The position numbers were made by a program, and so were the translations under genes. A stretch of DNA of 64,000 bases, taken from assembly GCF_000316575.1 (NCBI RefSeq), contig NC_019682.1, forward strand, positions 1,364,001 through 1,428,000. The letters are read 5' to 3'. Positions 60,818-64,000 of this stretch are shown piece by piece. The stretch is from Calothrix sp. PCC 7507 (GTDB lineage Bacteria; Cyanobacteriota; Cyanobacteriia; Cyanobacteriales; Nostocaceae). How positions within the stretch are numbered: position 1 is the stretch's first letter; the number at the start of each line of letters is the position of its first letter. The notes beneath the pieces are model-generated. The model worked only from the letters and a program-made list of their open reading frames with translations. It made no database searches and was not told the origin of the DNA.

Positions 60818-62341
60818 ATGGACTTTGTAATTACCATCGACTCGCAAGCAGATATACCACTTTATCGTCAAGTTTATGAGGAATTACGCAAGGCAATATT
60901 GTCGGGAAGATTAGCACCAGGACAAAAACTACCTTCGACAAGATATCTTGCTCAATCTCTCAGTATTTCCCGTGCTACAGTTACTCAAGGCTACGAGCAA
61001 TTACTGAGCGAAGGCTATTTAGAAACAACTACTGGGTCTGGTACGTTTGTTTGTCGCCGTCTCCCTGATGACTTGTTAGACACAGCACCAGTTGAGTCAA
61101 AGCCTCAAGTAGCTGGTTCACCAATATCTTTATCAGCTTATGGTGTCAGTTTAACAGAGCGATCGCTATTTCGTCTCCCAGAACCAGAAGCACAAATCAG
61201 CTTCAGTTACGGACGACCAGCGTTTGATAAATTGCCTCTAGACCTATGGCGTAAGCTGCTATCTCGCCATTGTCATGCTAATCATGACGTGCTGGATTAT
61301 ACTAATAACTCAATGGGATATCAACCTCTACGGGAGGCGATCGCTGCTTATCTTTCTCGCTCCAGAGCGGTAAAATGTAGTGCGGAGCAAATCATCATGA
61401 TTGGCGGTTCCCAACAAGGACTTGACTTAATCACCCGCCTCCTCATCAACCGGGGTGACTGGATTGCAGTAGAAGAACCAGGTTATTTAGGGGCGCGACG
61501 GACTTTTTTAGCGCAAGGGGCTTGTTTATTTCCTGTGTCTATAGATGAATCAGGACTGTTAGTTAACAACCTGACAACAAACATTAAACTAATCTACGTC
61601 ACCCCATCCCACCAATTCCCTACAGGCGCATTGCTATCTCTTCCCCGCAGATTAGAACTGCTAGCTTGGGCGCAAAAATCAGGAGCGATGATTATTGAAG
61701 ATGACTACGATAGCGAATATCGTTATGGTGAGCGTCCCATCCCAGCATTGCAGGGACTAGACCAGGGAAACTCTGTTATTTATGTGGGTACATTTTCTAA
61801 AGTATTGTTTCCGGCTTTGCGTTTGGGTTATCTGGTGTTACCTCACAATTTGGTAGATGTATTTACCCGTGCAAAATGGCTAGCAGACCGCCAATCGAGT
61901 TTATTAGAACAGTATGCCCTCACAGATTTTATCAATGAAGGACATTTAGAGCGACATATTAGGCGGATGCGATCGCTCTACGACCAACGACGGCAAACCT
62001 TAGTACAGTCTTTATTTTCTCATTTTGGTGACAAAGTTAAAATTCTGGGAGAAAATGCCGGAATGCATCTGATGATCAAAATACATACAACCTTGAGTGA
62101 TGAAGAAATAGTCCAGCGGGCTGCACAGGTTGGTGTGGGAATTAATCCCGCTTATCCATATTATTTAAAGACAAGTCCTGGTAGTGAATTTGTCTTGGGC
62201 TACGCTGAACTAAACGAACAGCAGATTCAAGAAGGAGTTCACCGACTAGCTCAGAGTTGTCAAAGAGGCAAGGAAAGTCGCAGCCAAACTAGGCAAGTCT
62301 GTGCGGAGGGTACGGCGACTGGTAAAAAAATGTCAGAATGA
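60818..62341 (+). CDS. MocR/PdxR-type regulator (GntR winged helix fused to aminotransferase fold)
   Basis: The 507-residue protein has an N-terminal GntR domain (IPLYRQVYEELRKAILSGRLAPGQKLPSTRYLAQSLSISRATVTQGYEQLLSEGYLETTTGSGTFV, about 14-78). A fold-type I aminotransferase domain follows, with GGSQQGLDLITRLL (about 192-205), DDYDSEYRY (about 296-304) and the PLP lysine in GTFSKVLFPALRLGYLV (about 325-341). Such regulators sense PLP or amino-sugar/amine ligands. The C-terminus (GKESRSQTRQVCAEGTATGKKMSE) is poorly conserved and borders a repeat. It is divergent from a split-barrel gene, its likely target. Confidence 0.9.
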   Translation: MDFVITIDSQADIPLYRQVYEELRKAILSGRLAPGQKLPSTRYLAQSLSISRATVTQGYEQLLSEGYLETTTGSGTFVCRRLPDDLLDTAPVESKPQVAGSPISLSAYGVSLTERSLFRLPEPEAQISFSYGRPAFDKLPLDLWRKLLSRHCHANHDVLDYTNNSMGYQPLREAIAAYLSRSRAVKCSAEQIIMIGGSQQGLDLITRLLINRGDWIAVEEPGYLGARRTFLAQGACLFPVSIDESGLLVNNLTTNIKLIYVTPSHQFPTGALLSLPRRLELLAWAQKSGAMIIEDDYDSEYRYGERPIPALQGLDQGNSVIYVGTFSKVLFPALRLGYLVLPHNLVDVFTRAKWLADRQSSLLEQYALTDFINEGHLERHIRRMRSLYDQRRQTLVQSLFSHFGDKVKILGENAGMHLMIKIHTTLSDEEIVQRAAQVGVGINPAYPYYLKTSPGSEFVLGYAELNEQQIQEGVHRLAQSCQRGKESRSQTRQVCAEGTATGKKMSE

Positions 62342-62471
62342 TAAGTAGTTAAACAAAATTAATTACACAATGTCATTGCGAATGCAGCGAAGCGAAATGA
62401 AGCAATCGCAAGGGCTGGGATTGCTTCGCTTCGCTCGCAATGACTGTAATTAATTTTGCGTAGTTACTTAT
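62341..62471. mobile_element. 131-bp MITE-like hairpin with long inverted ends
   Basis: The left end ATAAGTAGTTAAACAAAATT and the reversed right end ATAAGTAACTACGCAAAATT share about 27 bp with few mismatches. Inside are GTCATTGCGA/TCGCAATGAC and GCAATC/GATTGC stems. It starts on the last base of the MocR stop codon. No gene is inside. Confidence 0.6.
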
Positions 62472-62562
62472 TGCTATTGGTTGACGGTTCGACTTCCCTG
62501 CGGGACGCTACGCGAACACGGCAATCGAGTGTAGTCGAGATTCACCGTCAACTTTTCGATTC

Positions 62563-62895
62563 CTACTTACGCCCTGTGAGAGAACAGAGTATCTTCAGAA
62601 ATTCTTCTGGAATTTCCTCGAAGTGTTCTAGCAGGAAGTCCATCAGGGCAAGATGGCGTAAATCACTGGGCATGGGACTGCGGTAATTGCGACCTTTGGA
62701 GAACCAACGCCGGACAGTTGAAAGTGAGCGAGAGCAAATTCGAGCGTAGACGCGAAGCGGCTTGTCGCTAGACATCGCCTCATGATTGACATCCCATTTG
62801 GCATAAAAATTCTTGGGTGTCATTCCTAGTTGACAATGGCTATATAGATCAATCAGATTTTGCTCTCGTACCTGTAAAGGACGCGGATTAGTCAT
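62563..62895 (-). CDS. Hypothetical HTH-like protein with in-frame repeat
   Basis: The 110-residue protein begins MTNPRPLQVREQNLIDLYSHCQLGMTPKNFYAKWDVNHE and ends PSDLRHLALMDFLLEHFEEIPEEFLKILCS. ICSRSLSTVRRWFSKGRNYRSP is an HTH-like recognition segment. Just before it, about 12 residues (AMSSDKPLRVYA) are encoded by a GCGATGTCTAGCGACAAG... repeat (62743-62778) and look inserted. It lies 42 bp downstream of the IS110 remnant. Function unknown. Confidence 0.55.
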   Translation of the reverse strand: MTNPRPLQVREQNLIDLYSHCQLGMTPKNFYAKWDVNHEAMSSDKPLRVYARICSRSLSTVRRWFSKGRNYRSPMPSDLRHLALMDFLLEHFEEIPEEFLKILCSLTGRK

Positions 62896-62937
62896 AGCGG
62901 CGACCCTTCCAGTGGTTCTAAATCCTGTTCCCAACTC

Positions 62938-63855
62938 TCAAGAAACACATTGCGTTGAGTCAGAAATGGGGGTAAGTTCCAAACCAAAAGCCAAAGCTTT
63001 TTTCTTGAGGTTGTTAACTACACGCTCTCGATACCGTTGCTCATAAGTATCAATGCCAGGGTCAATAAATTGATCACCACTCGTCCAAAGGCGATAAAAA
63101 ATACGTGCTAGCTTGTGAGCAGCAGCAGTAATAGCTTTGGGAGCGCCCATCTTGGCTTGCATACGACGGTAATAAGCGCCTAAAGCAGAGTTACTACGGC
63201 AAAGCGTTTGAGCAGCCATCCGAAAAGCGTTGGCAGCACGACTAACAACAGAGCGAGTTTGAGAGTTTTTGGCTTTACCACCAGTCACACGGCTACCAGG
63301 ACATAAACCTAACCATGAAGTAAAGTGCTTCACAGTTGGGAAACGAGTTGGATCTAGTCCCAACTCAGACAACAATATCAATACAGTCAAAGCACCAAAG
63401 CCCTGAATTTGAGTAAAATCAACGCCACTAATACGATACAAATGAGTCCGCAAGTCAAATTGAGGTGCATTCCCTGGTTGTTTTTTACCGCGACGTTTGG
63501 GTTTACCTAAAGGCTTTTTTGTTACATCAAGCTTAGAGGCAAAGTCAGCCAAGCATTGTTCAATTTGAGCATCAATGGCGAGAATTTGTGTCTGGTAAAA
63601 CTCGTAAAGTTGCAACTCCTGTTGCAGGATGAAAATCAGTTCACAGCGATAGTCACCCTTCATTGCGGAAGCAATATCTTCAGCAAAACTACGTACACTC
63701 TCATTATCCCTGTCTACAGGAACGCTTACCCAATGTCTATCAGCACCAATATCAATACCTGCGGCATTTGAGTTAATTACAGGTAAGTCTCTTTGAGCGG
63801 CGGCAATTGGTTGTTCCTGCTTCTTCATAGGTTTTGACGAGAGCGATTGCGTCAT
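62938..63855 (-). pseudogene. IS110-family transposase with internal deletion
   Basis: The N-terminal RuvC-like segment AAGIDIGADRHWVSVPVDRDNESVRSF (with the first catalytic Asp) runs within about 20 residues into FILQQELQLYEFYQTQILAIDAQIEQCLADF. Roughly a hundred residues of the DEDD domain, with its other acidic residues, are therefore missing. The Tnp20 domain is complete: YRISGVDFTQIQGFGALTVLILLSELG, FTSWLGLCPGSRVTGGKAKNSQTRSVVSRAANAFRMAAQTL with the catalytic Ser. Length is about 305 against 400 or more. It is probably inactive. The start is uncertain (63876 or 63855). Confidence 0.75.
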
Positions 63856-63876
63856 GTTTATGTAAGGATGTACCAT

Positions 63877-64000
63877 GCCTGGGTGAGGCCAATAAATCTA
63901 ATCTCTCAAACGGGATAGTAACTCTCGTTACTTCACCAATATTTCTGCCAAAATCACCCAGAACCAGGCTCACATTCGGGCGAATACTGCACCATTGATA
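63877..64000 (-). other. Sequence upstream of the IS110 remnant
   Basis: In IS110 elements the left end before the transposase holds non-coding DNA that can encode the bridge RNA. This stretch contains a short AACGAGAGTTA region and reads openly on the minus strand (SLVLGDFGRNIGEVTRVTIPFERLDLL), so it could be the end of element or part of another gene. I cannot tell which. Confidence 0.25.

Overview
The window looks like chromosomal DNA of a filamentous cyanobacterium (Nostoc/Anabaena type). The HIP1 octamer GCGATCGC recurs throughout, spacers carry heptamer tandem repeats and small palindromic repeats typical of Nostocales, and several proteins belong to largely cyanobacterial families (DUF2808, DUF1517, Uma2, a ThiE with a long N-terminal extension, SLH plus beta-helix). 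No rRNA, tRNA or CRISPR array was seen.

Region 1 (1-31.7 kb) is an organosulfur and oxidative-metabolism island. It holds three flavin-dependent LLM monooxygenases (SsuD-like 2161, SfnG-like 6392, DszA/NtaA-like 13599), two acyl-CoA-dehydrogenase-like flavoproteins of the DszC/SfnB type (cut by the left edge; 16513), an aldolase-II protein, two adjacent ferritin-like di-iron paralogs (7608, 8534), two SsuA-like binding proteins (9879, 29719) and a methionine-type ABC transporter split into metQ-metN and metI-metQ. Two MFS permeases, an old-yellow-enzyme, a Tat-exported vanadium-haloperoxidase-like protein, an aldo/keto reductase and an HD-domain protein complete it. No ssuB or ssuC is present. 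A 30-bp dyad (ACT-N3-GTA...AGT) recurs upstream of three of the oxygenase units and may be a common operator.

Region 2 (31.8-40.6 kb) is housekeeping-like: Uma2, DUF1517, a glycosyltransferase, thiE-thiS and a beta-helix protein, with a 2-kb gene-free stretch filled mainly by repeats.

Region 3 (40.8-53.1 kb) is a decayed type I restriction-modification island: an RHH/PAS-like gene pair, an hsdM lacking its catalytic half, hsdS, an AAA ATPase plus PIN-like pair, a TumE/TumA toxin-antitoxin pair and a full-length hsdR, with Uma2, GIY-YIG and a broken HNH gene between. Many of these reading frames carry short palindromic repeats inserted in frame, including a 105-bp repeat inside hsdS.

Region 4 (53.3-64 kb) has an SLH/beta-helix protein, GNAT and flavin-binding split-barrel proteins, a LysR regulator, a MocR regulator divergent from a split-barrel gene, and an internally deleted IS110 transposase.

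Mobile DNA is abundant. An IS200/IS605 element lies inside one arm of a long inverted repeat. A DDE element with an apparent programmed -1 frameshift is accompanied by two 160-bp derivatives sharing its ends and 9-bp target duplications. Several other MITE-like families are present. All family assignments come from reading the sequence by eye, without database searches.
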